A stretch of 64,000 nucleotides of DNA from Trissonchulus latispiculum (Eukaryota > Nematoda > Enoplea > Enoplida > Ironidae): NCBI GenBank assembly GCA_030248195.1, contig JASAND010020923.1:1-64000 (forward strand), given 5' to 3'. Below are positions 36,251-48,400 of this stretch, piece by piece; the first letter of the stretch is position 1; each line of letters begins with the position of its first letter. The notes under the pieces are model-generated. The model searched no databases. It was not told the origin of the DNA and worked only from the letters and a program-made list of their open reading frames with translations. The translations under genes were made by a program, and so were the position numbers.

Positions 36251-36251
36251 A

Positions 36252-37417
36252 CTATAGTACGACCAAAAAGTGTGTGTACAAACGTCGACCGTTTATAGCA
36301 GATTAATCTTTGGAGTAACAATGTATATATTTTTAGAATCCTCAGGAACTCGAAATTTCGAAAATCCGAAAAATTCCGGAATTCCGGGTTTCATTCACGG
36401 AAAAATCTAAAATTTTTAGTGTTTCGCCTAATTTTTATCGCAGTTAAAATTTTGTTTTCACGATCGAATAGAGCTGACCCCGCTGCATATTTTTGCTCTT
36501 ACAAGTTTTTCGCAAAAATGCACCCAGTTTCCGGAATTCCGGGATTTCAAAAATTCCGGATTTTAAAAATTTTCTCCAACACCCACAAGATAGGTATCAG
36601 TCGAAAGCTCTTATCGAGCTGCACAACCTTTGTAATAGAAGGATGAACTCTTGAAAATGCACACATTTCCCGGAAATCGAGAAAGCCGGATTTTCCGGAT
36701 TTTAAAAATTTTCTGCAATACCCCACAATATGGGTGTCATTCGAAACCTCTCGATGAGGTGAACAAATCTTGTAATAGAACCAATGTCTGAAAATGCACC
36801 AAATTCCCGAAATTCACGAATTCCTGATTTCACTCTAGCTTGGAAGGTTTTAGCGAATTCCGAGAACTGCGCTCATTTCTGCGAGTTGGTTCTATTACAA
36901 GATTTGTTCAGCTCATCAAGAGCTTTTGAATGATACCCATATTGTGGGGTATTGGAGAAAATTTTTAAAATCAGGAATATCCTATTTTCTCGAATTCCGG
37001 GAATTGTGTTCATTTTCAAGAGTCCATTCTATTACAAAAGTTATTCAGCTCGATACGAGCTTTCGAATAATAACCATCTTGTGGGTTCTGGAGAAAATGT
37101 TTAAATTCCGGAAATTTTGAAAACTCGGAATTCCGGAAATTGGGTGCATTTTTGTGAAAAACTTGCAAGAGCAAAAATGTGCAGCGGGACCAGCTCTATT
37201 CGATCGTGAAAAAATTTTGATTGCGGTAAAAATTGGGCGAAAAACCAAGAAATTTAGATTTCCGTAAATGAAACCCGGAATACCGGGTTTTCCGGATTTT
37301 CGAATTCTCGAGTTCCTGAGGATTCTAAAAATATATACATTGTTGGGGTTTAGTCCAAAGCTTAATCTGCTATAAACGGTCGGAGTTTGTGCACACATTT
37401 TTTGGTCGTACTATAGG
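36252..37417. mobile_element. 1.17-kb palindrome rich in ATTCCGG words
   Basis: The ends CTATAGTACGACCAAAAA and the complement are followed by TTTATAGCAGATTAA and AATCCTCAGGAACTCG on the left and their complements on the right. The interior consists of repeated ATTCCGGAATT and GAGCTTTCGA words. No target duplication was recognised. Confidence 0.8.
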
Positions 37418-38218
37418 TCAATAGGTCCAATAGACTGTAGGTAAATAGATTGAGAGCGCTGCATAAAACTAATTTTCAATTACAATAGGCAATAAGTGTT
37501 TTTCTAAAGTCTGACCAAAAAAGGTAGGGAGCGAAATTGTTTTGTTTATATTAAATTAACAGTACATTTTTGCTGCAGCAATGTATATATTTTCTGAACC
37601 GTCATGGCATGAACTTTCTCTTGGTTGAAAAAGAATTTTAAAAGAACTAAAATTTTTTCAAAAGAAGCCGATTTTTTAAGCTTTGAAAGATCAGTAGGTG
37701 CCAGGAACTAGCCGTTTGGAGGAAAATTAGCACATATCCCAACATATTTTATCCCAAATATAGGCTAATTTCGTCAAGAATTGCGATAGTTATTCAATTT
37801 GTTCGATTTTCAAATCCTTTGATGTTTGCCGCTTTTCCAACTTTGACTGGCTATTGCTCGCGACTTACTCAATGGAAAATTTTGCAATTGGATTTTCCGG
37901 ACCGCTTACGTGTCAGCTTTCATGTGGTTTTTCAAAATTTGAAAATCGATTTTTTCGAAAAATACCACTTTTTCACCCAATTTCGGCAATGCGAATCCAA
38001 CAAAAGTTAGTAAAATAGCATAATCATAAAGTTTAATCTGAGCTGAACCCAACGATATAAAGTTTTTGTAGCCACGACGCATATTGCGCCCGCAATGAAT
38101 TTTTAAACAGTTTCCCTATTTCAGCTGATTTTGGCTAGTTTACACTGTTCGCTACAAATCAATGCGAAATAGCACAACCTTTTTTCCCTTGGTGCCCAGA
38201 TGCTTTCGCGAGGAGGGG
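37418..38218. other. Intergenic DNA, probably repeat-derived
   Basis: No gene recognised; low-complexity AT-rich sequence with some resemblance to other foldback interiors. Confidence 0.35.
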
Positions 38219-38490
38219 TAACGCCAGACCAAATTTTGCTCAGGGTCCACGGTCTGGCGTTGAATAATTGCTTAATGCAATTACCCGAGGCGTAGGCAAG
38301 GCTACTGCCGGAGTAGAAATGGATGCGATGCTTTTACCGCATCACAGCCACCTGTTGGCTCCATCCAAAAGGGTTTCCTCTCATGGACGGCCAACTCCTT
38401 GAAAATCTCGGATAAGTACAATGTACAATTATGGGGATGTACTGCTGCAGTACCGTAACTATTTATCATAAGGTTGCTTGGTTGCTTGAT
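38219..38490. repeat. Dispersed repeat, copy 1
   Basis: Begins with a hairpin ACGCCAGACC...GGTCTGGCGT and contains TTTTGCTCAGGGTCCACGG, CACCCGAGGC-like and GCCAACTCCTTG words. The same ordered blocks occur at 49668-49940. Size (about 270 bp) suggests a SINE, but no polymerase III boxes were found. Confidence 0.65.
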
Positions 38491-38586
38491 AACCTTTCTT
38501 GTGCTATTTTATTAGCGTCCAGACGTACATCTGGTCGCAAAAAATCACTGGTTGTGGAGCGAGCCGCGCTGCAGTATATAAGTTAA

Positions 38587-39106
38587 CCCTTTTATGCCCG
38601 CGGCCTTTTATATATCTTGAACACGTCCACCCCATTTTGAGAGAATATTTCGACACCTGCTTGAAAAATCTGGTTTCTATAGCATTCCGCCGGCTATGGA
38701 AATTTTGATGATTTCGTTCGAGCGCTGCATTCAAGCAAATCCAGAGCCGGCTGTAGTTCTTCGGCAGAAAAGTCGTCACACCAGGTGATGCGGGAGGTTA
38801 TGCGACTAAAATAACGCATAGTTGATCCTGTATATGCAGCAAATCTTGCAGCTAGAGATGAATTTATTGGATTTCTGCAATGAAAATTTAACAAAACTTC
38901 GTACTTTGTCCGACCTTGACGGCTTCTAACCTTTTCTGGGTGAATCGAGGACCCTTCAATGCTTACATATGAAATGTAGAGCTATTAATTCTCTATCGAT
39001 TGGTGGCAGTCTCATCTCTCTATGTGGTCTCAGTAAAAAATGGCAGCCAAAAATGTAAAATTGCTCTTTTTGAGCCGATTTCCCAGAAGTTTCGGGCAGA
39101 AGAGGG
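38587..39106. mobile_element. piggyBac-like MITE, copy 2
   Basis: It is flanked by TTAA (38583-38586 and 39107-39110). Its ends are CCCTTTTATGCC and GGCAGAAGAGGG. Internal blocks match the 6119-6729 copy in reverse orientation (for example CTATAGCATTCCG and TCAAGCAGGTGTGG-type segments). Confidence 0.8.
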
Positions 39107-39302
39107 TTAACAGTTTGTGTCGCTTACTGTAGAGCCTGCATATCTTAGCTGTTTGAGGGATCCCTTGATTAAGATGCTTGGATATTAGCACTCCGGAAAG
39201 CAGTTTAGCCGGTGTCATGCGAAAGCAAAACCTTTAAAAATCTGTTTCTAAACTGGATGGGACTCAAGATTTGAATCCTTTGAGGTTGTGATCTTACGCC
39301 CG

Positions 39303-41299
39303 TTTGCACCAACATCAAGATTATCTCCAGCTTAAGCTAGAGATAATCTTCAAGTTCAGGATTGCTGTAGCTTATCTCTACCTCTGAGTTAGAGATTATC
39401 TGCTGCACCCACCTAAATTGGTTCAGGATTATCCGATGTGCCGCTTAAGCTAGAGATTATCTCGAGTTAATTTATTTATTTATGTAGTCACTTCCCGCCC
39501 GCTAGCTGGTGAGCTGTCGCGAGACCCCATAAAGGGACACCGGAGATGGGCAGCAATGTGGTAGCAAAGCTGCCCACATCAGATGTAGGAAGCTTAAAAC
39601 ACGGAGAGTCACCCCCGACACCTTTGCGTGTAGAAAAGCTGAACAAACCACAAAATGACAGCACAGGAACCGAAACACCAACACCCGAGATGATTTTATA
39701 ATTGTACACGAAATTTATGGGTTTGCTTTAGTGAGGAGGCTGCCCCTCCCCACGTGGGTCATGTCGGACACCCCACATTTTCGTATTCAGACCTAGCTCC
39801 TTACTCACCTATAAGCGCCCCGAAATATATAGCCACTTTTCCTGGTTTATTTCAAAAAGGAGTAGGCGCTGACCATCCTTCAATTCTGTAACCAAGAGGT
39901 CCTCTTTTAGGGGATCTTTTATGTATGTAAGCTTAAAAATTGCACTATTTTTTAAAAAAATTCCAGAGAAGCCGACCCCCCCCCGAAAAAGTAGCCAGAT
40001 TTTTGATGAAAAACTGTCATTTAAAATTTTTTGTGACACATGTGATATCTATCTATCTATTTGATATTTTGTCTCTTTTGGTTCCTCCACTCCCCGTATT
40101 CAAATTTTTCGCCTAAAGCGAACCCAAATCTTTAAGGAAGACACTCTCTTGGTGGTACTGACACTAGTACCGGCCTACGTTTAGTTCATTGCTCAGTCTG
40201 CGGCAGATACACCGGATAGCGGGCGGGCTTACCTCATGAAAATATTCCCGACTATGAGAGGTTCCGCAGCGTAGTTAGTCCGTTCAAGCGACAGAGACGA
40301 GCCATTGTCATGATATTCCACTACGTACCAGGATTTCTCCCACCCTCCCTTCGGAATCATACTTACCATTACGAAGACAAGATACAACGTTTATCATGAT
40401 CCTATCTGGGAGTGATTATATCTCGGGACGGCTTGGCTCAATGGTTAGTGGCAGATACAATCCGCTGCCCCTTTCATGTCGGCGCTTTTAACAAATATAT
40501 AGATAAACTGAATGACAAGCGGTAATGCTTGCCGTTAACATTTCCAGCTGAACAATATTATTGCCAGACACAAAAGCAGCAATGGCATCACCGAAGCCAT
40601 TACTCCCGATAGCTGAGAGCCGCCAGCCGCGGGTATCTCGAGTTAAGGATTAACCAATCAAACTGTGTTTTCATGTCATGTGATGAACAGTTCCGCCAAT
40701 CAAATTTGAACATTTCGTCTGTTTTATAGCAAGACAATTTCAAATTTGAAGGCTGAAAATTAAAAGAAAATATTTACTGGAGCGGCATCAGCCAGGAATA
40801 TGTGCTTGCCCATATTATCCAGTTTAAGCATTTTAAAGAAAAAGGATTGTTTGGAAATACAAATATACAAGATTTCAATGTTCAGATAAGGATTCATTAC
40901 CTAATAAATTTTTGCTTAATTTTGTGTATAAACAATTTTTGATGTTATTAAGGTGTTTAGAAAACTATAAATTTATTGAATTATCGATAAAAGCGTCTTT
41001 AATCAAGTGTTGTAAGCTATGGTATTTATAAAGTATTATTATGCTCAAAACTTGTTGCCAAAATTGAAGAAATTTACACACAGGGCTCAAATTCGGGCAT
41101 CTTATTGGAATCCTCGAGATTATCCTGACTTATCCTACTCAGGGGTAGGATTAATATTTCAGTAGTTGGAGATTATCTCGAGCTCATGATTATCTCTAGC
41201 TTTAGTTGGTGCAAAGCTCGGTGGGTGGATAATCTCCAAATAATCTTGAGTTAATCTCGAGATAATCTGAAGCTCAAGATTATCTCTTTTGGTGCAATC
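39303..41299. mobile_element. Foldback element, TTTGCACCAA ends, GATAATC words
   Basis: The outer ends TTTGCACCAA and TTGGTGCAA enclose arms made of GAGATAATCT and TCGAGATTATC words. A further TTGGTGCAAA at about 41208 suggests a compound right end. The element is split by the retroposon at 39471-40633. Ends and a central GATTAACCAATCAAA segment resemble the element at 13832-14487, although the arm words differ. Confidence 0.72.
39471..40633 (-). mobile_element. Retroposon nested in a foldback element
   Basis: A 13-bp duplication TATCTCGAGTTAA (39458-39470 and 40634-40646) brackets a 1163-bp insert. The insert starts on the plus strand with TTTATTTATTTATG, which is a TAAA-repeat tail read from the minus strand. 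Such a tail plus 13-bp duplication indicates LINE-mediated insertion. No reverse transcriptase motif was found inside, so it is a truncated LINE, a long SINE or a processed transcript. Confidence 0.7.
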
Positions 41300-42460
41300 C
41301 AGTGTTAGACTTTCTGGATTCATTTTCTGTTCCTTTTTCTGTATTCTGCACAGTGAAGTTGATGCTGTTTTAAGATCTTGTGCGATTCGTGTTTTCTTTT
41401 GCTCTACTAAAGGCCTTTTGGCTTTTGATTGTAAAATGAAAGCTTGAACGAAACGAAGGCTGTGTTGAGGAATTGGAACGCGCAATGTTGCAAAATAAGT
41501 TGACTTAAAAATGTTGCCTCAATTTTATGGTTGTTTATTGCTTTAACTTTTAAGGTTAGTTGTTACGAGTCGTTTATTTAACTACTTCAGGGCAAGCTAT
41601 TTGTGGATGTCAGATTTTGCGAAAGTTTTATTTCACCTTACAAACAAATCGTCATTTGACATGGCTTTGCATCTCATTTTAATACCTTTATGCCCCACAT
41701 TGGTGTCGATTGTATTTCCTTCTTTCAAAAGTTTTAAAAACCAGGTTCTAACTTTAGACTTTCCTTGCATAATTTTAAGCTAAGCTCTGCCTAAGCAATT
41801 ATGTTATCTACAGAGGTGTTTGAAATCTAGGTCTATCCAGGGTTTATCTGTTTACGGTTGTCCATCCTGTCTAGTTTTTGAATTAGAACGACCAAAAATG
41901 TCTGCAAATCATGATTGACAATCTGTTCGAGTTTCTCAAAAGTCAAAGTTGAATATTATTTTACTTCTGTTTTCCGTGTGTTTTGCTCATTTATTGTGTA
42001 GTATATATCAATTTACAGCCCATTTTATTTTAATTTTTGACTGTTGTTTAAAACTTAAAAATGCTAGGTCAAAGTGTACATTTACATACATTCTGTTTGC
42101 CTTGCCTGGTTTGTAAAGAATTACATAGAACGCGAAATGATGCAAAATGCAAATAAAATTACTCGCACATGGAAATTATTTTTGCATGATCTTAACAACT
42201 ATCGGTTTTCAAATTACAAATGAGGTATATACCTCTTAAACGTCAATAAAAGTTAGTATTTTCAATGTCGTATTCCCAGAGGAAGAACTCTCCAAGCTGT
42301 GAAAACCTGATATAGTTTAAATCTTGAATATCATGTTATTTTAATCCAATGGAGCGGGACATAGTAGCAATTTTGTACCAATTCTGTGTGTAGGTGTATT
42401 GTCTTTTCGGGCATTTACCTAGCGCTAGCCAGTCCTGATTTTTCGTTTTGACAAAATACG
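41300..42460. other. Intergenic DNA upstream of the MAM gene
   Basis: AT-rich, without a supported exon. It should contain the promoter of the gene starting at 42461; no TATA box is evident. Confidence 0.4.
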
Positions 42461-45400
42461 ATGGTTGTGTTGATTTTGTTTTCTGCTACAGTAATAGCTG
42501 TTACATTAGGTAAGCCTCGCATTTTCAGGAAATCTCTTATATATGATCATTATGCTTGTTATAATTGATTGAAGAGAAGCTAAGAATTAATGATGAGATG
42601 AGATTGCAGATGAGTAAATTGGTCACTTCTGAATGTGTCCAGTCAGACAGATGAACTATGTATGTGCGCAGACTGCGGACAGATTGCGATAATTGTAAGA
42701 ATTTACCATTCTGTCTGCGCACATGTATAATTTATCTATCTGTCTGGACACTTTCAGAAGTGTCCAATTTACTCATCTGGCCGTAACAGATATATTCTAT
42801 TATAACTGACAATGTCATAATTCGGGTATAAGAAGGATTAATCAAAGCTGAATAGAGCACCACACGTAGCGCTTCAACCAGGGTGGTAGGCCAAGAAGGA
42901 AGAAGGCAAGTCCAAGACGGGTGGCATCGGCCATCTTTTACCCATGAAACTTGTACCTGGGAGAGATAGAGAGAGGGCAAGATAGAAGTTCAGTTTTTGT
43001 ACTCCGGGTGGAAAGTAAAGAATTGGTTGGTAAAGATTCGAAGTCAGACACACTAACACTATACCAGTGGCCATAAGCTGAACTGTATCAGGTTTATCAA
43101 TCTTTCCTAAGCTTGCTTTCCCTACAAGTCATCAGTGTTTAGGTGGATTTATTTGATATGAAAAATGAACGTTTACCTGTTTTTAATTTTTCTTTGTGTG
43201 GTGTTTTAGGCTGTGCTCCTTTACCCGATGGTCGGGAACCAACTATTACTGACATTCTGGCCGGAACAACTGAAAGTAGTCCTTATCGTGGAGGTACAGT
43301 AAAGTACAATTACTTTAATACCTAAAAATGAGTTTTTGCTCACATTCGTTGGTTTTCAGTTGGTTTTCTTGTTCTTTTGAATGTAAAATAATATCTAATG
43401 TCTTAACTTCCGTGAATATATATATTGCTGCCGCAAATTTTCAATTTTTTAATAAAGGAATATTTTACCTAATATATACTTGATTAAGATTGAGGCTCAA
43501 ACACAAAGTTCAGGTACGGATAAAAGATTGAGATTTGTTCGCCATATTATTTCTGCCTACTGTACATCGGTGTTCAGTTGAATTATTAATGTTGTCTGTG
43601 ATTGCATAAATATTTTGTTTCTGTTTAGATCCTCTTGGTGGTATGATTCATGCTGCTTCTGATTTGTCCTGCAACTTTGATAATGAGATCTGTCGATGGC
43701 ACAACACCAACGAAGATGAGGCTGGAGACTGGCATCTGGGAAAAGGATTTCCTGACGCAACCAGACTTCAACAAATTACCAATACTCTTCAGATGCCCAG
43801 TAATAGATTTTTAATTCAGTGCAAACAAAAGTCTGCTTTAATTGTGAGGCAGCAAAACTATCAGCTTCTCCTGGCACAATTTTTAATGACTTAGTTTTCG
43901 TTTGACGACCAATAGCAGTCACTCCGATAACAGTTACGATGCGAGGTAGATTTAGTCTTGGCGTCGTCGCGTGTAAATATGTGCTGTGAAAGGTAACAAA
44001 CTCCTAGAAACACCTATCTACAAATCTCTCTCTATCTTTTCAACTTTGTGTCTAAACTCTTCAAAATAATTTAAGCTCATGTCAACTCCGCCTGATAATG
44101 CGTCACTTAGTAAGCGTTTGTTTAGCGCCTCCTTTTATCATCGCTGGGGTTCCGCGAGTGATTAACAGCAATGACAGGATACTGTTCGTCAGCGATGTGG
44201 TTCCTTGCACAGCTGGAATGACGGAACTACAGTTTCGGTTTGTTTGCAGTCTTGAATTCTGTTGTAGGGTTAGCGGTTTTTATTACTCTTCAGCTGAGTG
44301 TTGATTGATCAGTTAAAGGTGATAAATTAAATAGTTCGAACTAAGAAAATAATGCAAGTACAATTTTATAGCAGCATAACAGTGTTGCCTGGAGTCATTT
44401 AAGCCTCTGTATAATACCATAGTAATAGGTAATGTAAAGGAAGCCGGTATAAAAGAACATGCCAACCAAGTTATGCCCATACTTTTGATGTTTGTAGATT
44501 CTGGACGAGCCCAGCCGTTCAACTGGAAGCTTGTGTCAGGAGACCATCAAGTAACGAATTCCTTTTCTGCAGTCCTCCAATCATTGACGGGGATCCTGGT
44601 CCTGCATTTATAACGGTTCCTGGGCCACAGGCAGAACCCTTTGAGGTAGTTAATTACAGAAATTAATGTAGAAAAAGTGTATGTTAAAATCATCTAAAAG
44701 GATGTAGTATTTAAACACATCTCTGGAAATTAGCTTGCTTTGTTAACCTTTTCTGGACTATAACTATGTTGAAACTATTGAAAAATTTCTTAAAAATAAG
44801 TTTGGAAGGCTCGCCTCGCCTGAGCTACATGCTGGCTTAGAGCCAGAATAACAAACAAGTTAACCAGCTTAAAATTGTTCAAAACTTCCTATTTCTTTGC
44901 AACCTCCTAACCAGCTTAAAATTGTTCAAAACTTCCTATTTCTTTGCAACCTCCTAACCAGCTTAAAATTGTTCAAAACTTCCTATTTCTTTGCAACCTC
45001 CTAACCAGCTTAAAATTGTTCAAAACTTCCTATTTCTTTGCAACCTCCTCCTTCCTCCCAATCCCCTCGACCATAAAGTACACCACTGTTTGTTTTGTCT
45101 TCCGGTTGTATATAGATTTTCAATACCTGCCTATTATTCTAATTTAATGTGTTATAGTTAGTTCTGCAAGCGAAAAACTTTGTCTTCAACGATGGCTTGA
45201 GAAAAGGTGGTTTGGCCCTCATCGATGATATTCAGTACAGTGGGAATCTTTGTGATCCCAGTAAGTTAAGTTTATTAATATTATTTTGATGGAAATGACT
45301 ATGGTTTGCCGAATTTTGTATTTCATGATAACATTATAGTGACTCTTTAGTAACAAAGGTGTTGTTTGATTTGCAAAGATGGTGAAATTAATGATTTTAG

Positions 45401-48400
45401 GAGCTGTGACAACTGTGCCACCACAGTCAACAACGGTAAGATGTTTTGATGGTGTTGACTTGATACAGTAATAATTTCAGTTAATTGTGGTTTTTTGCAA
45501 CATATATGTTACGTGCAATATTGAAATGCGTGCAATTTTGAAATTGCACTTCAGTTTGCATGCAATTTTGAAATAATGCGAAAATTATAGTGATTTCTAT
45601 AAAATTTTGCACATGTTATTTTAAGTTTTCAAAATCCATTCTGCTTTCTATAATGTACAGGTTTTCTCAGATCCAACACTTTTGCTAAATAGTAATAAGA
45701 GAACAATAACTACATACAGCCATCGAATGATTACGAATACTGAATATATTACTATTACGAATACGAATACTATTACTATTATTATTAAACTATTACGAAT
45801 ACGAATTGCGAATACTAAATAATGATATATTCAGCAAAGAAATTGCAATACGAAACTGTACGTCTTTCATTTTGATAGAAATAAACTGAAAACGAACTTT
45901 TGAAACAATAATGTCGACTTTAGAAAGCTAATAAAATAACATGTGCAAAGTTTTATAAAAATCACTATAATTTCCGCATTATTTCAAAACTGCATGCAAA
46001 CTGCCGTGCAATTTTGAAATTGCACGGAAACATCGTCGTGCAATTTCAAAATTGCAAGCTTTTCAATATTGCACGTAACATATATAGTCATTAATTTCGT
46101 GGAAGTAAAAAGGTGCACCATCTAATTATAGCTCAGAGAGCTCTTATCGAGTTAAGACAGGATTGCAAGTTTTTTATAAGCTTGTCTAAATTTATGTAGA
46201 TTGCGGAGGTAATGTAAGTTCGACGTGGTGGCGCTAGGCAAGCTAGTCAGTGCCGGTAGGCAAACTAAAGTACCGCTAGGCAAACCGCTGGTACCGGAAG
46301 GCAAATTCTAAAGTACCGCTAGGTAAACCCATGGTGACGGTAGGCAAGCTAAGCTGAAAACGGACAACTTTTAGTGATCAAGTTTAACAAATTTAAAATA
46401 ATGTTCATTAAAGTGGAATTAATTAACAATAACAGCCATCTAAGCAAAATTGTCTCTGATGTACTGGCCCAGTGTGACATGTTGTATAATTAAGTCACAC
46501 ATTACGGCACTTAAGGATCCTACAGGAAGAAAACATTACACGATTTTAGTATCATGTTAACTTTTAATCCTTCAAAAATTAATTAAAAATTTTAAAGCAC
46601 TAAATTAAAATTCTAATTCCAAGATACCGCAGTTCAACATTTAAGCATTATTTTCATGTAAAATTTGTCCAGATTCATAATTTTTTGTCGGGAAATTTTT
46701 CTGGCGTATATACGCGAAAAAAATGACAATTTTTTCACAGCCTATGCTTATAACATGAATCCTCAACTTTGAGGTAAGATTACTGGACAACCGTAAGGCT
46801 TACGACTCTAATTTTGAAATCTCGTTAAGATATACTGTTTGGACAATAAAATACGAAATCAGCGAGATCGGAGAAAGTCGAAAAAATGGCCCAAAATGGC
46901 ATTCAAAAAGGCCTTAAGTATATATATGGCATTCAAAAATGAGTGAGAAGTGGAATTCTATCTTAGTGTAGTTATTTGTTATGGCTAAGTTTGTTGGTGT
47001 TCCCGACATTAGAAATTCTCGCCTTGGATAGGGCTTGTCTACCGGCACTTTTGGTTTGCCTAGCGGTACTCAGAGTTTGCCTAGCGGTACTTTCAGTTTG
47101 CCTAGCGCTACTAGTGGTTTGCCTAGCGGCACGGTTTGCGTAGCGGGAAAAGGCCGTAAGTTCAGATTTAAATTTCAATTTTGGAAGATCAGACCAGGAG
47201 CAGAATATAGGTAGGAATTCCTTGTGTGTGGAGCTTTGACCATTTATGTTGTTGAAGTTCATACTTTAAAATTGAATATTTCCTTTTCAGCCTCAAATTG
47301 ACGACAGTGCTGCTTGCTCTGCGATTGAGTGCTCATTTAGCTCTGGTATCACACTTTAAGCATTAGTAATAGCAAGAGTGCATAATTGCACTATATATAA
47401 GAAGAAGAGTAAGCCACTAGAGGGCTCCTCTTCTTGGCATTGCGTAACGGTGCTCCGACCACAATACGCGAATGTTCCCCCGTTTGGTGGGGGATTAGCT
47501 CTCTTCGACAAAGCATATCCCCCTCTGTTTGGTGGGGGTAGCAGAAAAAGGTCCCCGTTTGGTGGGGGGGTAGCCAACAGCCAATCAGATGAGACCCCCT
47601 CCCCGTTTGGTGGGGGTAGAGCAGAGGATTACGGTAGTTTTTGTTCTATTGCAAAAGGGCGTGGGGGGGGAGAGGGGGGGGGAGGGGTCGCCAACAGCCA
47701 ATCAGATTCATCCAATCTTAGCCTGACTTGTCGACCCTCCCAAACGGGGACCCCATTCTGCCTACCCCTCCCACTAAACGGGGACCCCTTTTGCATACCC
47801 CCCACCAAACGGGGAGGGGGTAGGCTTGTCGACCCCCCCACCAAACGGGGGAACATTCGCCTATTGTGGTCGGAGCACCGTTACGCAATGCCAAGAAGAG
47901 AAGCCCTCTAGTTGCTTACTCTTCTTCTATAATATAAAGGAATAAAAAATTATGGACTCTTAGTAATAGTGTAGATTGCAAGGCTATTAAAACTGCTTGC
48001 TGTTCTGCTGTTGTTGTGAAGAGAATTCGATTCGGTGCATACTCGTAGGTTTTGAAGACGTATAAAAGTTAGAAAAGTTAAATAGTTCATCTATAAATTG
48101 TATGGAATTTCCAATTAACATCAGATTTTCAATTTTGATATCAATTAGTTTTGATCAGCTCCTAGATGTCTGAAAAATGCTATTGTTATAATTTGATGAA
48201 CCTAATGTTTTATAGGAGAACGATGCACAATTTCCTTAGGAACTTCAAAATGGAAAACTACAAACAGTCGAGTTGGCAACCGGCTGACGGGAATTCCTGG
48301 AGGCGCTCCTGGTGGAAGTGGTAATACTAAATATATGACCGATAAATTAGGTTAGCTGATTTTAGCTTTCAAGTTAGCGGCATAATTACAATTTCGCAAA

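Noticed and set aside
35753..36298. 181-codon hydrophobic open frame after eIF3B
   Set aside because: Begins with TTG, lies in the T-rich 3' untranslated region before the poly(A) signal and runs into a palindromic element.
40428..40480. tRNA-like A box (GGCTCAATGGTTAG)
   Set aside because: No B box at a suitable distance and no cloverleaf.
46972..47262. Protein with repeated ARQT motifs
   Set aside because: Encoded by the inverted GCTAGGCAAAC words at one end of a foldback element.
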